A stretch of 51,960 bases of DNA from Bacillus sp. (in: firmicutes). GTDB lineage: Bacteria > Bacillota > Bacilli > Bacillales > Cytobacillaceae. The notes below the pieces were generated by a model. The model was not told where the DNA came from. It did no database searches and saw nothing but the letters and a program-made list of their open reading frames with translations. Position numbers and translations under genes: made by a program. The stretch's first letter is position 1; every line of letters starts with the position of its first letter. The stretch lies in contig JAPSHL010000001.1 of NCBI GenBank assembly GCA_031179905.1, positions 1-51,960 on the forward strand. Direction: 5' to 3'. Positions 24,775 through 33,170 of the stretch are shown piece after piece.

Positions 24775-25752
24775 ATATATATCCTTTTTTGTAAAAGTGA
24801 AAAAGGAAACAACTAAAGCCGCGATTCCCCACACTGCCAGTACAGATAGCGAGAAGGGCAAGGACATTCCTTCAATAGGCGGGATGTTTCCTTGCAAATA
24901 ATCGGTGAGCCGCAAGTTGACCATAAATAAGTATTTAGCAGCTTCCCATGAGGAAGCAATATTTGAGATAATTGTCCCGGAAATCAAAAATGCAAGCATA
25001 ACCCCCATGCCGGCAGCTGTACTTCTGACAAGAATGGACAGCATAAAGGAAAGAGTTCCGACTACAAGGGAGACAAACCACGCTAAACCAAACACCATTA
25101 ATATATACTGCCATTGCGGGATGAGATGGACTCCTGCTGTATTAAGCTCCCCTGCTTTGACTGTAAATCCAGTAAGAATAGGAGCAGTCCAGCCGACATA
25201 TCCAAAGAACAGTCCGCTGATAAGATAAGAAAATAATCCGAACATGAACAAAATGAACGAGATAGACAGAACCAATGTAATATATTTGCTGAGCAATATT
25301 CTCCAGCGCCGGACAGGCCTTGTCAAGAGGAGTTTAATGGTGCCTATACTTCTTTCAGAAGAGACAAGGTCGGCAGCAACAATCATTACCATTAACGGCA
25401 GCAGCAGCTGCATCGAGTTATCGAGGAAAACCCGCAAAAATGTTGGCGCACCTGGCTCTTGAGGATTAATATTATGATCAAGATAATATTGGGATTGACT
25501 GATGCGAACTTTAAGCTGATTCCGCCATTCGTCAGAAATTCCACTTGAGCCAATTCTGTTTTGTGTGTCGATGATAGACTGCTGCAGGGTTGTCCGCCAG
25601 TCAACATCACCTAGTCGTTTTTTTAAGTTTTCCATTTCTCGAAACTGTGCATATGTGAACATAGCAATCATCACGGCAATAATCAATGTCACGATATACA
25701 GCCTTTTGCTTTTAACAAGCTTAAGCATTTCATTATAAACAAGCTTATTCAA
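24772..25752 (-). CDS. ABC-2 type transporter permease
   Basis: A 326-aa membrane component of an ABC exporter. The first helix (~18-36) precedes a ~75-residue extracytoplasmic stretch, and five more helices lie at ~110-320, with the ABC-2 hallmark SSERSIGTIKLLLTRPVRRWRIL near residue 133. Start TTG 25752 has GGGAGG upstream and overlaps the ATPase gene end by eight bases, so the two are translationally coupled. It pairs with that ATPase. Relatives include bacitracin or lantibiotic exporters (BcrAB-like) and B. subtilis YhcI; the substrate is not evident. Confidence 0.88.
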   Translation of the reverse strand: MNKLVYNEMLKLVKSKRLYIVTLIIAVMIAMFTYAQFREMENLKKRLGDVDWRTTLQQSIIDTQNRIGSSGISDEWRNQLKVRISQSQYYLDHNINPQEPGAPTFLRVFLDNSMQLLLPLMVMIVAADLVSSERSIGTIKLLLTRPVRRWRILLSKYITLVLSISFILFMFGLFSYLISGLFFGYVGWTAPILTGFTVKAGELNTAGVHLIPQWQYILMVFGLAWFVSLVVGTLSFMLSILVRSTAAGMGVMLAFLISGTIISNIASSWEAAKYLFMVNLRLTDYLQGNIPPIEGMSLPFSLSVLAVWGIAALVVSFFTFTKKDIY

Positions 25753-26656
25753 TAGAATTACCTCCCGTCAGTTCCAGAAAGAGCTGCTCTAACGAAGGAA
25801 TTTGTCTGTTCATTTCAATAATATTTACATTTGCCTCAAATAACATTTTGCTCCAATTTCCTGCCTCTTCTTCCAAAAACGGTGTAATAACGGTATCACC
25901 GTCAATTTTTACAGAAGGGGAGACGGTCTTCAATAATTCTACACCAACATCCATTGGGGTAAAACGCCAAATAATTTTTTCCTGAGCGGTAAGCAGTGAT
26001 TGAACAGATTCTGTATGTATAATCTTGCCGCTCAAGATTATGGACACTCTATCACAAAGCAATTGTATTTCACTGAGGAGATGACTCGAAACTAAAACAC
26101 TTAACCCCTCTTCCTTTGCAAGAAAGCGGATAAATTGTCTCATTTCTCTTATACCAGACGGATCTAAACCATTTGTCGGCTCATCAAGAATTAACACTTT
26201 AGGCTTGCTTAACAGTGCTTGAGCTATCCCAAGTCTTTGCCTCATACCGAGGGAATAGGTTTTTACCTTATCTTGTATTCTGTCTTTCAGACCAACAAGC
26301 TCGACGATATCTTTAATCCTTTTATCATCTACACCTTTAAGCATGCGGGCAAAAAACTGCAGGTTTTCCCATCCGGTCAAATAAGGATAAAGTTCAGGAT
26401 TTTCAACAATACATCCAAGCCTTTCCATTGCCTTTGAAAAATCCTTCTTTACATCATGTCCGCAAATTTTGATGGAACCGGATGTCGGTTTAATCAAACC
26501 GACAAGCATTCTGATTGTCGTCGTTTTTCCAGCACCGTTCGGTCCAAGAAAGCCAAACACTTCACCGCTTTTCAGCTCAAAGCTGATATCCTTTATAATC
26601 TTTCTCTTCCCAATTGTTTTAGTCAGATTTTTAACTGACAAGGTCGTTTCACTCAT
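25745..26656 (-). CDS. ABC transporter ATP-binding protein
   Basis: A 303-aa cytoplasmic ATPase. Walker A is GPNGAGKTT (residues ~40), the signature is YSLGMRQRLG near residue 138, Walker B is VLILDEPTNGLD near residue 160, and the switch His is in SSHLLSE. The ~85 residues after the nucleotide-binding domain are an accessory domain usual in BcrA/YhcH-type ATPases. Its start overlaps the stop of the SGNH hydrolase gene, and its stop overlaps the permease start, making a three-gene coupled operon. It drives export of an unknown compound. Confidence 0.92.
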   Translation of the reverse strand: MSETTLSVKNLTKTIGKRKIIKDISFELKSGEVFGFLGPNGAGKTTTIRMLVGLIKPTSGSIKICGHDVKKDFSKAMERLGCIVENPELYPYLTGWENLQFFARMLKGVDDKRIKDIVELVGLKDRIQDKVKTYSLGMRQRLGIAQALLSKPKVLILDEPTNGLDPSGIREMRQFIRFLAKEEGLSVLVSSHLLSEIQLLCDRVSIILSGKIIHTESVQSLLTAQEKIIWRFTPMDVGVELLKTVSPSVKIDGDTVITPFLEEEAGNWSKMLFEANVNIIEMNRQIPSLEQLFLELTGGNSIE

Positions 26657-27440
26657 TTTCTTCCACCTCCCAGGAAATTAAGGAAGCGACTCTATCTGCC
26701 ATCAATTCGTATCCTTGTTTGTTCGGATGGAAATGATCTGAATAAAGATACGCTTGTACATTTTGCTGAAAGATATCATATGTAGGAACAAAGATTGTCT
26801 TCGCGAAAGCAGCACTTGTTTCAGAGCTTTCATAATTCCACTCCCGGACAATTTTAGATGTTAGCTCGCTGTCTGCTAAATCACTGAAAGGATTATAGAG
26901 ACCAATCAGGTATATCGGTGCTTCCTCATTGGCAGATCTGAGAATTGTCAAAATTTCCTTTAAATTTCGATTATATGTAGCTGATAATTTGGAAATAGTA
27001 TTGTCATCGAAATGGGAAAGTGTTTCTCCGCCTTGGAATAAATCATTTCCGCCGATCGTAATAAAGATGATGTCAGCATTTTTAACTTGCCGTTGTATTT
27101 CCTGCTGTTTGACCTGATTGGTCAGTTCCGATGAAGTTTGTCCTTTGACACCATAGTTCGTGAGCGTTATTTCTTCGTCCGTCTTATCTGACAACCTGTC
27201 TTTCAGATAGCCGATATAGCCTTTTCCTGCTTCATCGCCTGTCCCTCTTGTCAAGGAATCTCCTAATGCCAAAAGCTGTACCCCGCCAGTTGGAGCTTTT
27301 TCTGTAAGTTTGTTTGATGTTTCTAATTCTTTCTTCGAGCCTTGGACATAATCGACAAGCACCCAGCCGAGACCAAACATCCACATTAAACAGACGAGTA
27401 AAGAAAGCGAAGTAATATAAATGGTTGCCTTCTTTTTCAA
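26649..27440 (-). CDS. Membrane-anchored SGNH/GDSL hydrolase
   Basis: A 263-aa esterase/lipase-like protein with an N-terminal membrane anchor or uncleaved signal (residues ~5-30), so it acts outside the membrane. Block I is LALGDSLTRGTGD near residue 60 with the nucleophilic Ser, block III is ITIGGNDLF near residue 130, and block V is DHFHPNKQGYELMADR near residue 240 with the catalytic Asp/His. The start is TTG behind AAAGGAGGAGA. It is first gene of an operon with an ABC exporter. A link between an extracellular acylhydrolase and export of a lipid-like or acylated compound is conceivable, but that is inference. Confidence 0.9.
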   Translation of the reverse strand: MKKKATIYITSLSLLVCLMWMFGLGWVLVDYVQGSKKELETSNKLTEKAPTGGVQLLALGDSLTRGTGDEAGKGYIGYLKDRLSDKTDEEITLTNYGVKGQTSSELTNQVKQQEIQRQVKNADIIFITIGGNDLFQGGETLSHFDDNTISKLSATYNRNLKEILTILRSANEEAPIYLIGLYNPFSDLADSELTSKIVREWNYESSETSAAFAKTIFVPTYDIFQQNVQAYLYSDHFHPNKQGYELMADRVASLISWEVEENE

Positions 27441-27577
27441 TATGTCTCCTCCTTTTCTTTTTTATCGTTCTTTAGTCATATTTTAACGATGCTAGTAACC
27501 GGAAGCAAACAATAGCTAATTTCAAGTGTTGACAAGTAATAGGCTAATTAGACGTAGGCAGGAGGGGAGGCTAAAGC

Positions 27578-27612
27578 AAAAAAAGAGCCCGGGCAAATGC
27601 ACAAGACTCTAA
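27578..27612 (-). terminator. Weak terminator after the YitT-family gene
   Basis: On the minus strand AGAGTC can pair with GGGCTCT (one G-U), followed by T7. The stem is only six pairs. Confidence 0.5.
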
Positions 27613-27619
27613 TTCTTTT

Positions 27620-28522
27620 TTAATGAATGTCTTTTTTCTTAAAGCGACCGCCCCGGACTTCTGCAATATTGGCGACAGCCAGGAAAGCGGATGGGTCCAG
27701 TTCCTCCACAATCAACTTTAATTTCGCTTCTTCCAGCCTGTTGATGACACAGAAGATAACTTTCTTATTGTCGCCGGTATATGCACCTTCACCTTTTAGA
27801 TAGGTTACCCCCCGTCCTAATCTCGCGATAATCGTCTCGCCAATCACTTCAGCATGATCGCTGATAATCCAGGCAGACTTTGATTCGTCCAGTCCTGCTA
27901 TTACGATATCTATAACTTTGAAGGCGATAAAGTAGGCGATAATAGAGTACATCGCTCGATCCCATGTGAAGACAAAACCTGCCGTAATAAAAATAAAAAA
28001 GTTAAAGAACATAATGATTTCTCCGACAGAAAAGGGGAGTTTTTTGCTGAAAAGAAGTGCCAGAATTTCGGTGCCATCCAATGATCCTCCGAACCGAAGC
28101 ACAATGCCAACCCCAACACCTAGAATAATCCCACCAAAGACAGTTGCCAAAAGCAGATCTTCGGTAAATACAGGCACATCATGAAGCAGGATTGTTGTAA
28201 TAGAAAGAACAGTTATTCCTAATAACGTAGAGAGGGCGAATGTCTTACCAATTTGTTTATAGCCGATATAAAAAAACGGGATATTCAGCAGAAAGATAAA
28301 GAAACCAAGCTTAACTGAAAGTAAGTGGGAAAGGATAATAGAAATACCGACAATTCCGCCATCAAGGATTCGGTTTGGAACGAGAAATTCCTCAATGCCA
28401 ATTCCCATCATGACACTTCCTAAGATAATAAAAAGTGTTCTTTTTAAGAGAACGCTTTTTGGCAGCACTTTATGCTGCGGTTTTGCCATATTAATAGATG
28501 TTTCAAGTTGCGGTGAACCCAT
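27620..28522 (-). CDS. YitT-family membrane protein with C-terminal DUF2179
   Basis: A 300-aa member of the family including B. subtilis YitT, YpjC, YqfU and YvjA. The N-terminal ~40 residues are cytoplasmic. About five membrane helices follow with the signature FLVPNRILDGGIVGIS and LRFGGSLDGTEILALL. The C-terminal DUF2179 domain (~225-295, WIISDHAEVIGETIIARLGRGVTYLKGEGAYTG) is soluble. Function is not established. ATG 28522 follows GGAGG by seven bases. Compared with the shorter paralogue at 13337-13909, this one is full length. Confidence 0.92.
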   Translation of the reverse strand: MGSPQLETSINMAKPQHKVLPKSVLLKRTLFIILGSVMMGIGIEEFLVPNRILDGGIVGISIILSHLLSVKLGFFIFLLNIPFFYIGYKQIGKTFALSTLLGITVLSITTILLHDVPVFTEDLLLATVFGGIILGVGVGIVLRFGGSLDGTEILALLFSKKLPFSVGEIIMFFNFFIFITAGFVFTWDRAMYSIIAYFIAFKVIDIVIAGLDESKSAWIISDHAEVIGETIIARLGRGVTYLKGEGAYTGDNKKVIFCVINRLEEAKLKLIVEELDPSAFLAVANIAEVRGGRFKKKDIH

Positions 28523-28659
28523 TCAGTTTCCTCCAATCAATATAGTGAATTTTGAGAATTGTTAAAATATAAAATGGCGAAATAAAGGGGGTACTCTAAA
28601 TAGAGGAGATAATATTATTTTATCATACAGATGTTGAGTTGGCATGTTCAAAAACTTAT

Positions 28660-28697
28660 TGAATAAAAGCTGGCAAACCAACTGTGATTGGTTTGCC
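28660..28697 (-). terminator. Intrinsic terminator of corA
   Basis: On the minus strand GGCAAACCAA pairs perfectly with TTGGTTTGCC, followed by AGCTTTTATT. Confidence 0.75.
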
Positions 28698-28701
28698 GAC
28701 T

Positions 28702-29652
28702 TTATTTAAACCAGCCTTTTCTTTTAAAGTAAAGAAACATGCAACCAGCAATAACAACCATTGCTCCTAATAAGGCGAAGTAACCATACTTCCAATTTAA
28801 TTCAGGCATATAGCGGAAGTTCATTCCATAGAGGCCAGCAAGAAAACTTAATGGCATGAAAATGGTTGTAATCACTGTTAGGATTTGCATAATGCGGTTA
28901 GACTGATGGGCATTATAAGAAAGATAGCTGTCCCTAATATCAGCTGTCATTTCTCTGTTAGATTCAATTACTTCTGTCAGCTTCAGCAAATGATCGTAAA
29001 TATCTGAGTAATATTCCCGTTTATTTGAGACTGCTGTTAATTTTTTTGTGTTAAGCAATGAATAGAGGAGATCTCGCATCGGCACAACTGTATGGCGTAC
29101 AGATAATAATCGGTGTCTTGTGTCATAAAGATCATCCAATAATACTTCCATTGATTTATTTTCAGGATTTTCGTCAATTTCGTTCAAAAAATCCTCAATT
29201 TCATAAATAATCGGTATATAGTTGTCAACAAGACAGTCTAATAACTCATAAAGTACAGTAAATTGACTCCAATTAGCTGGAGTTTTTTCACCTAATAGCT
29301 TCTTGGCCACATATTGGACTTCGATAGAAGCCTTTTTATGAAAACTGACGATATAATTATCGCCTACAAAAAGATTAAGTTCTTCTTTCGTATATGTTTT
29401 GGCTTCAAGGGTGTGGGTAACCAAAAAGGTGTATTCCTCAAAATAGTCTATTTTAGGCCGTTGCAGGTTATGGAGGCAATCTTCGATAGAAAGGGGATGG
29501 AATTGAAGGGGCTCCCGTAAAAAATCAATTTCAGAATCCTTAGGTTCATTGAAATCAATCCAATACCATTCATAATTGCCTTTTTGCAATTCCTCCATTG
29601 TCAGGCCAGTTTTTATCGTCTTATCTTTTTTTAATGCGATAATGTCTATCAT
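28702..29652 (-). CDS. corA: CorA-type magnesium/divalent metal transporter
   Basis: A 316-aa inner membrane channel for Mg2+ (or Co2+/Ni2+). A large cytoplasmic N-terminal funnel domain with a long helix is followed by two C-terminal membrane helices, with the diagnostic YGMNF selectivity motif (near residue 276, LAGLYGMNFRYMPEL). A basic KRKGWFK tail ends it. It should work as a homopentamer. The start has AAAGGAGAAG just before it. Two CNNM/CorC-type magnesium-linked genes lie 3-5 kb away but in separate units; B. subtilis YfjQ is the likely counterpart. Confidence 0.93.
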   Translation of the reverse strand: MIDIIALKKDKTIKTGLTMEELQKGNYEWYWIDFNEPKDSEIDFLREPLQFHPLSIEDCLHNLQRPKIDYFEEYTFLVTHTLEAKTYTKEELNLFVGDNYIVSFHKKASIEVQYVAKKLLGEKTPANWSQFTVLYELLDCLVDNYIPIIYEIEDFLNEIDENPENKSMEVLLDDLYDTRHRLLSVRHTVVPMRDLLYSLLNTKKLTAVSNKREYYSDIYDHLLKLTEVIESNREMTADIRDSYLSYNAHQSNRIMQILTVITTIFMPLSFLAGLYGMNFRYMPELNWKYGYFALLGAMVVIAGCMFLYFKRKGWFK

Positions 29653-29798
29653 ATCTTCTCCTTTTTTCTGGCAGAAGGATATAACCTTATGTCCATATTA
29701 ATAATAGTGCATATATAATCATATTCTTGACGAATAAACTTTTCAAGGTTATTATTTCATTAGCTGGTTACAAAAAGTAAGTAAAATGGAGGGTACCA

Positions 29799-30425
29799 AT
29801 GACTACAGAAATTAGCAGTGGACAATTTTTGGATATTTTAAAAGCACGCAGAGCCGTGAAGGTTTACGACGAGAGCTATCAATTATCAAAGGAAGAAATT
29901 GAGGAGCTTATTGAGTTAGCAGGAAGAGCGCCGTCTGCTTGGAATCTGCAGCATTGGCATTTTGTCGTTTTTCATGGAAAAGAAGCGCAGGAAAGGCTTC
30001 TTCCAATCGCATTTAATCAACAGCAGATTACGCAATCATCGTGTGTTATCGCTGTGCTAGGCGACTTGGAAGCTGATAAGAACGCAGAAGAAGTATTCGG
30101 TCAAGATATTGAAAAAGGCAGAATTAAAGAAGAGCTTGCTGATGTCATTAAAGGCCAGATTAAAGGAGCTTATTCAAACGACGTATATCCTAGGGATGCA
30201 GCGAACTCAAATGCTTCTTTGGCAGCAATGCAATTGATGATTGCGGCAAAAGGCAAAGGACTGGATACATGTGCTATCGGCGGGTTCAACCGTGGAAAGT
30301 TCATAGAAGAGTTTAAAATCTCTGAGCGCTACTTGCCCCTTATGCTTATCACAGTCGGAAAAGCTGCTGCACCTGGAAGAGAAACAGATCGCTTATCACT
30401 AGAAACAACAACTACGTGGATTTGA
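29799..30425 (+). CDS. Nitroreductase-family FMN oxidoreductase
   Basis: A 208-aa flavoprotein that uses NAD(P)H to reduce nitro compounds, quinones or similar electrophiles. FMN-binding ARRAVKVYDES is near residue 16, GRAPSAWNLQHWHFVV near residue 47, and the GLDTCAIGGF turn near residue 155. B. subtilis YdgI and YodC are of this type. The ribosome binding site is GGAGGG. It is a single gene with its own terminator. In Bacillus such genes are often induced by catechol or quinone stress through MarR-type repressors, but none is adjacent. Confidence 0.9.
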   Translation: MTTEISSGQFLDILKARRAVKVYDESYQLSKEEIEELIELAGRAPSAWNLQHWHFVVFHGKEAQERLLPIAFNQQQITQSSCVIAVLGDLEADKNAEEVFGQDIEKGRIKEELADVIKGQIKGAYSNDVYPRDAANSNASLAAMQLMIAAKGKGLDTCAIGGFNRGKFIEEFKISERYLPLMLITVGKAAAPGRETDRLSLETTTTWI

Positions 30426-30429
30426 TTTT

Positions 30430-30456
30430 AGAAACCGGACATCAGTCCGGTTTCTT
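30430..30456 (+). terminator. Intrinsic terminator of the nitroreductase gene
   Basis: GAAACCGGAC pairs perfectly with GTCCGGTTTC around four bases; a mixed T/C tail follows. Confidence 0.75.
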
Positions 30457-30553
30457 CGTCTAGACATTGCTTATCGCTTTTTTTTCTGTACATCGTAAGA
30501 GCCTAAACAAACAAGGATTTTTGTATCACATTGTAATGCACAAAGTCTTTTTT

Positions 30554-30562
30554 TGCTATAAT
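30554..30562 (+). promoter_or_regulatory. Extended -10 promoter of the orphan response regulator gene
   Basis: TGCTATAAT is a full extended -10 element. No good -35 is found at 17 bp, which suits an extended -10 or activator-dependent promoter. Confidence 0.5.
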
Positions 30563-30600
30563 AGTGAATAGTAAATTGCATGTCAATGCCGTGAGGATGA

Positions 30601-31308
30601 ATGAATATGAAAATACTTGTTATAGAGGATAATGAAAGTGTATGCTCCATGCTGGAGATGTTTTTCTTAAAGGAAAATTACGAAGGAAAGTTTATACATA
30701 ATGGAAAAGAAGCTCTTGATTATTTTCTCGAGAACCAGGATTGGGATATTATCATTGTCGACTGGATGCTGCCTGGAATGGAAGGCGTGACAATCTGCAG
30801 GAAAATAAGAGAGGTCAGCTCTGTTCCGATTATCATGCTGACTGCAAAAGACAGTGAGTCTGATCAGGTGCTCGGACTTGAAATGGGTGCAGATGATTAT
30901 GTGACAAAACCATTCAGCCCTTTGACATTGATGGCAAGAATCAAGGCTGTTACGCGACGCTATCAAAAGGATGCTGTCAGCAAAGCTGACTCTAACTTCC
31001 TGATAAGCGAACATTTTAAAATCAGCAAAGATACGAGAGAAGTAATCTATAATGGCAAGGCGCTTTCCAATTTGACTCCAAAGGAATTTGATCTGCTTTA
31101 TTATTTGATTAGCAATCCGAAGCAAGTGTTCACTCGTGAGCAGCTGCTCGATAGAGTATGGGGCTATCAGTTCTATGGAGATGAAAGAACAGTCGATGTG
31201 CATATTAAAAGGCTCCGCAATAAGATAGGCACAAAAGAGCAGCCGTTTATCCATACGATATGGGGAGTAGGATATAAGTTTGATGAAAGTGCAGGCAATG
31301 GTGAATAA
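30601..31308 (+). CDS. OmpR/PhoB-family response regulator without adjacent kinase
   Basis: A 235-aa regulator. The receiver spans residues 1-~118, with an acidic pair in VIEDNE, the phospho-acceptor Asp in IIVDWMLPG near residue 55, and the KPFSP lysine. The winged-helix domain occupies ~135-232 and carries LTPKEFDLLYYLI and the recognition helix RTVDVHIKRLRNKIG. Such proteins normally pair with a sensor kinase in the next gene; here a terminator follows directly and the next gene is convergent, so the kinase must be elsewhere or lost. Two ATGs (30601, 30607) fit the GAGGATG site; the first is used. Confidence 0.92.
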   Translation: MNMKILVIEDNESVCSMLEMFFLKENYEGKFIHNGKEALDYFLENQDWDIIIVDWMLPGMEGVTICRKIREVSSVPIIMLTAKDSESDQVLGLEMGADDYVTKPFSPLTLMARIKAVTRRYQKDAVSKADSNFLISEHFKISKDTREVIYNGKALSNLTPKEFDLLYYLISNPKQVFTREQLLDRVWGYQFYGDERTVDVHIKRLRNKIGTKEQPFIHTIWGVGYKFDESAGNGE

Positions 31309-31318
31309 AAATGCAATA

Positions 31319-31352
31319 GAAAAGAGGAGGGATTTGTCCCTCCTCTTTTTAT
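31319..31352. terminator. Bidirectional terminator
   Basis: AAAAGAGGAGGGA pairs with TCCCTCCTCTTTT around TTTG, between the response regulator gene and the convergent CNNM gene. Confidence 0.9.
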
Positions 31353-32725
31353 ACTATTTCTGCTTCTGATGCGGAAACGGCCGGCTGAGCAATCTGCCTT
31401 TGGTTCGAGCTTTGAGGAAGCTCTTCTAGTTCGCGCATCTTCATTACTTCCACATATTTAATATGATGGTCTTCCATTTCGATTATTTTGAAGCTGTAGG
31501 AATCGAAAGTAAGGATATCTCCTTCTGTTGCATCATAATTTGAAGTAAGAATCCAGCCTCCTAATGTATCAATATCCTCATCATCCATTTCAATGGACAG
31601 CAGGGAATTGACTTGAGTTATCAAGAGTTTTGCATCGAGGATAAAGTGGTTTTCCTTCACCTTTTGAATGCTAGGAATCTCATCCATATCGAATTCATCG
31701 CGGATGTCACCGACAATCTCTTCAATGATGTCTTCTACTGTTACTAAACCTGAAGTTCCGCCGTATTCATCCATTAATATTGCCATATGAATACGTTCCT
31801 TCTGCATTTTGACAAGCAGATCATGGATTGGGATGGTTTCAATCACACGGATGACAGGGCGAATATAAGAATCCAGCTTTTTTGCGCTTAAATCTTTTGA
31901 GCGGATCAATGCTGTCATAATTTCCTTCACATTTATCATGCCGATGATATGATCCTTGTCACCATCTGTAATAGGGTATCTTGTAAACTGTTCGCCTTGG
32001 ATGACTTCCATTAAGTCATCAAGGGAACTTGCTTGTTCCAATGATATGATCTCTGTACGCGGAACCATAATTTCCTTTGCGATTCGATCATCAAAATCGA
32101 AAATTTTGTTTACATACTTAAACTCTGACTGGTTTATTTCGCCGCTTTTAAAACTTTCAGAGACAATGATGCGAAGTTCTTCCTCCGAATGAGCTAAATC
32201 ATTTTCAGAAATAGGCTTTAATCCAAACATGCGAGTAATGATTCGTGCAGATCCGTTTAAGACCCAAATGAATGGGTACAGCACCTTATAAAAAGCAATT
32301 AATGGTCTTGCTGCAATCAAGGTGATTAATTCTGCTTTATGAATAGCGAATGTTTTTGGAGCCAATTCCCCCACTACTACATGAAGAAACGTAATAATGG
32401 CAAATGATATTGAAAAAGACAGGATTGTCACAGCTGCTTCCGGAATGTGTATAAAATGGAACAAAGGTAAAAGGATTTCATGGATCGTTTCCTCACCAAG
32501 CCAGCCGATGCCAAGTGCTGTAATGGTTATACCCAATTGGCATGCCGATAAATATTCATCTAGATTTGTGATGATTTTTTTTGCGGCAATGGCATTTTTG
32601 TTGCCTTCCTCCATTAACTGGTCAATTTTAGAACTGCGCACTCTAATAATAGCAAACTCTGAAGCTACAAAAAATGCAGTAAAAGCAATTAAAATGGCTA
32701 TAATAACCAAGTTAAATATGTCCAA
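31349..32725 (-). CDS. CNNM/CorC-family protein, copy 1 (YhdT/MpfA-like)
   Basis: A 458-aa membrane protein. The N-terminal CNNM (DUF21) domain has about four hydrophobic segments to residue ~190 (VASEFAIIRVRSSKI, LGIGWLGEETI). Two CBS domains (~220-345) carry the MVPRTEI and MDEYGGTSGLVTVEDIIEEIVGDIRDE motifs. A CorC_HlyC domain ends near residue 435, followed by a polar tail. Homologues YhdP (MpfA) and YhdT in B. subtilis are tied to magnesium efflux. The start is TTG with AAGGA six bases upstream, because an in-frame TAA stands just before. It is 445 bases downstream of its paralogue, with an unusual leader between. Confidence 0.9.
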   Translation of the reverse strand: MDIFNLVIIAILIAFTAFFVASEFAIIRVRSSKIDQLMEEGNKNAIAAKKIITNLDEYLSACQLGITITALGIGWLGEETIHEILLPLFHFIHIPEAAVTILSFSISFAIITFLHVVVGELAPKTFAIHKAELITLIAARPLIAFYKVLYPFIWVLNGSARIITRMFGLKPISENDLAHSEEELRIIVSESFKSGEINQSEFKYVNKIFDFDDRIAKEIMVPRTEIISLEQASSLDDLMEVIQGEQFTRYPITDGDKDHIIGMINVKEIMTALIRSKDLSAKKLDSYIRPVIRVIETIPIHDLLVKMQKERIHMAILMDEYGGTSGLVTVEDIIEEIVGDIRDEFDMDEIPSIQKVKENHFILDAKLLITQVNSLLSIEMDDEDIDTLGGWILTSNYDATEGDILTFDSYSFKIIEMEDHHIKYVEVMKMRELEELPQSSNQRQIAQPAVSASEAEIV

Positions 32726-32768
32726 TAAGTTTCCTTATCCCGCATATGCGAGTAAGGAGTCACCTCCT
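32726..32768 (-). promoter_or_regulatory. Leader with two mutually exclusive hairpins over the ribosome binding site
   Basis: In the minus-strand RNA, CCUUA (757-753 of 32xxx) can pair with UAAGG (737-733), which contains the Shine-Dalgarno of the CNNM gene. The inner CGCAUAUGCG strengthens that fold. Alternatively AGGAG (768-764) pairs with CUCCU (759-755) around a GUGA tetraloop, which would free the site. The two folds share CUCCU/CCUUA bases. Confidence 0.45.
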
Positions 32769-33170
32769 GATTAATACATGTATTATTAAGTTTTCAATGG
32801 CTGTACCGATACGTCTATATTTCTGGTTCCTTTTAAATATGAATCCGATCTATTCCAGTTTGTATAAAAGCTGATTGTAGGTTCTAGGATATGATCATTC
32901 ATTTTAGGAAAAGAATCAGAAGTTCTTTTTAGATTTACGATCCCATCGTACCACCTCAATCTTTCCGTTAGATATATTAATAATTATACTTTAAGCCAAA
33001 CTGCGCAGTCAAACGATGCAATGTTTCAATTTTCTGTTAATTGGATGATGGCTAAAGCTCTTATTTATTATTTTATGTGTAAGATTACGAAATATGTTTA
33101 AGGATGGTATGGTCTTTTTTGCCCTTTTTAAGTGCGGCCATAAGCTAGCTTTGACCGCACTCTTATGTAG
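32769..33170 (-). other. Gene-free stretch between the two CNNM genes
   Basis: No convincing gene on either strand. It contains a small hairpin (TACGAT/ATCGTA around GGG at 32937-32951) preceded on the minus strand by GAGGTGGTAC. A second stem, AGTGCGG/CCGCACT, lies near 33130-33165 after the upstream gene, without a proper T-tract on the minus strand. I see no M-box or other metal riboswitch. Confidence 0.5.

Noticed and set aside
32769..33170. M-box magnesium riboswitch or T-box before the CNNM gene
   Set aside because: GAGGTGGTAC loosely recalls the T-box bulge, and the genes are Mg-linked, but none of the other conserved parts of either element is present.
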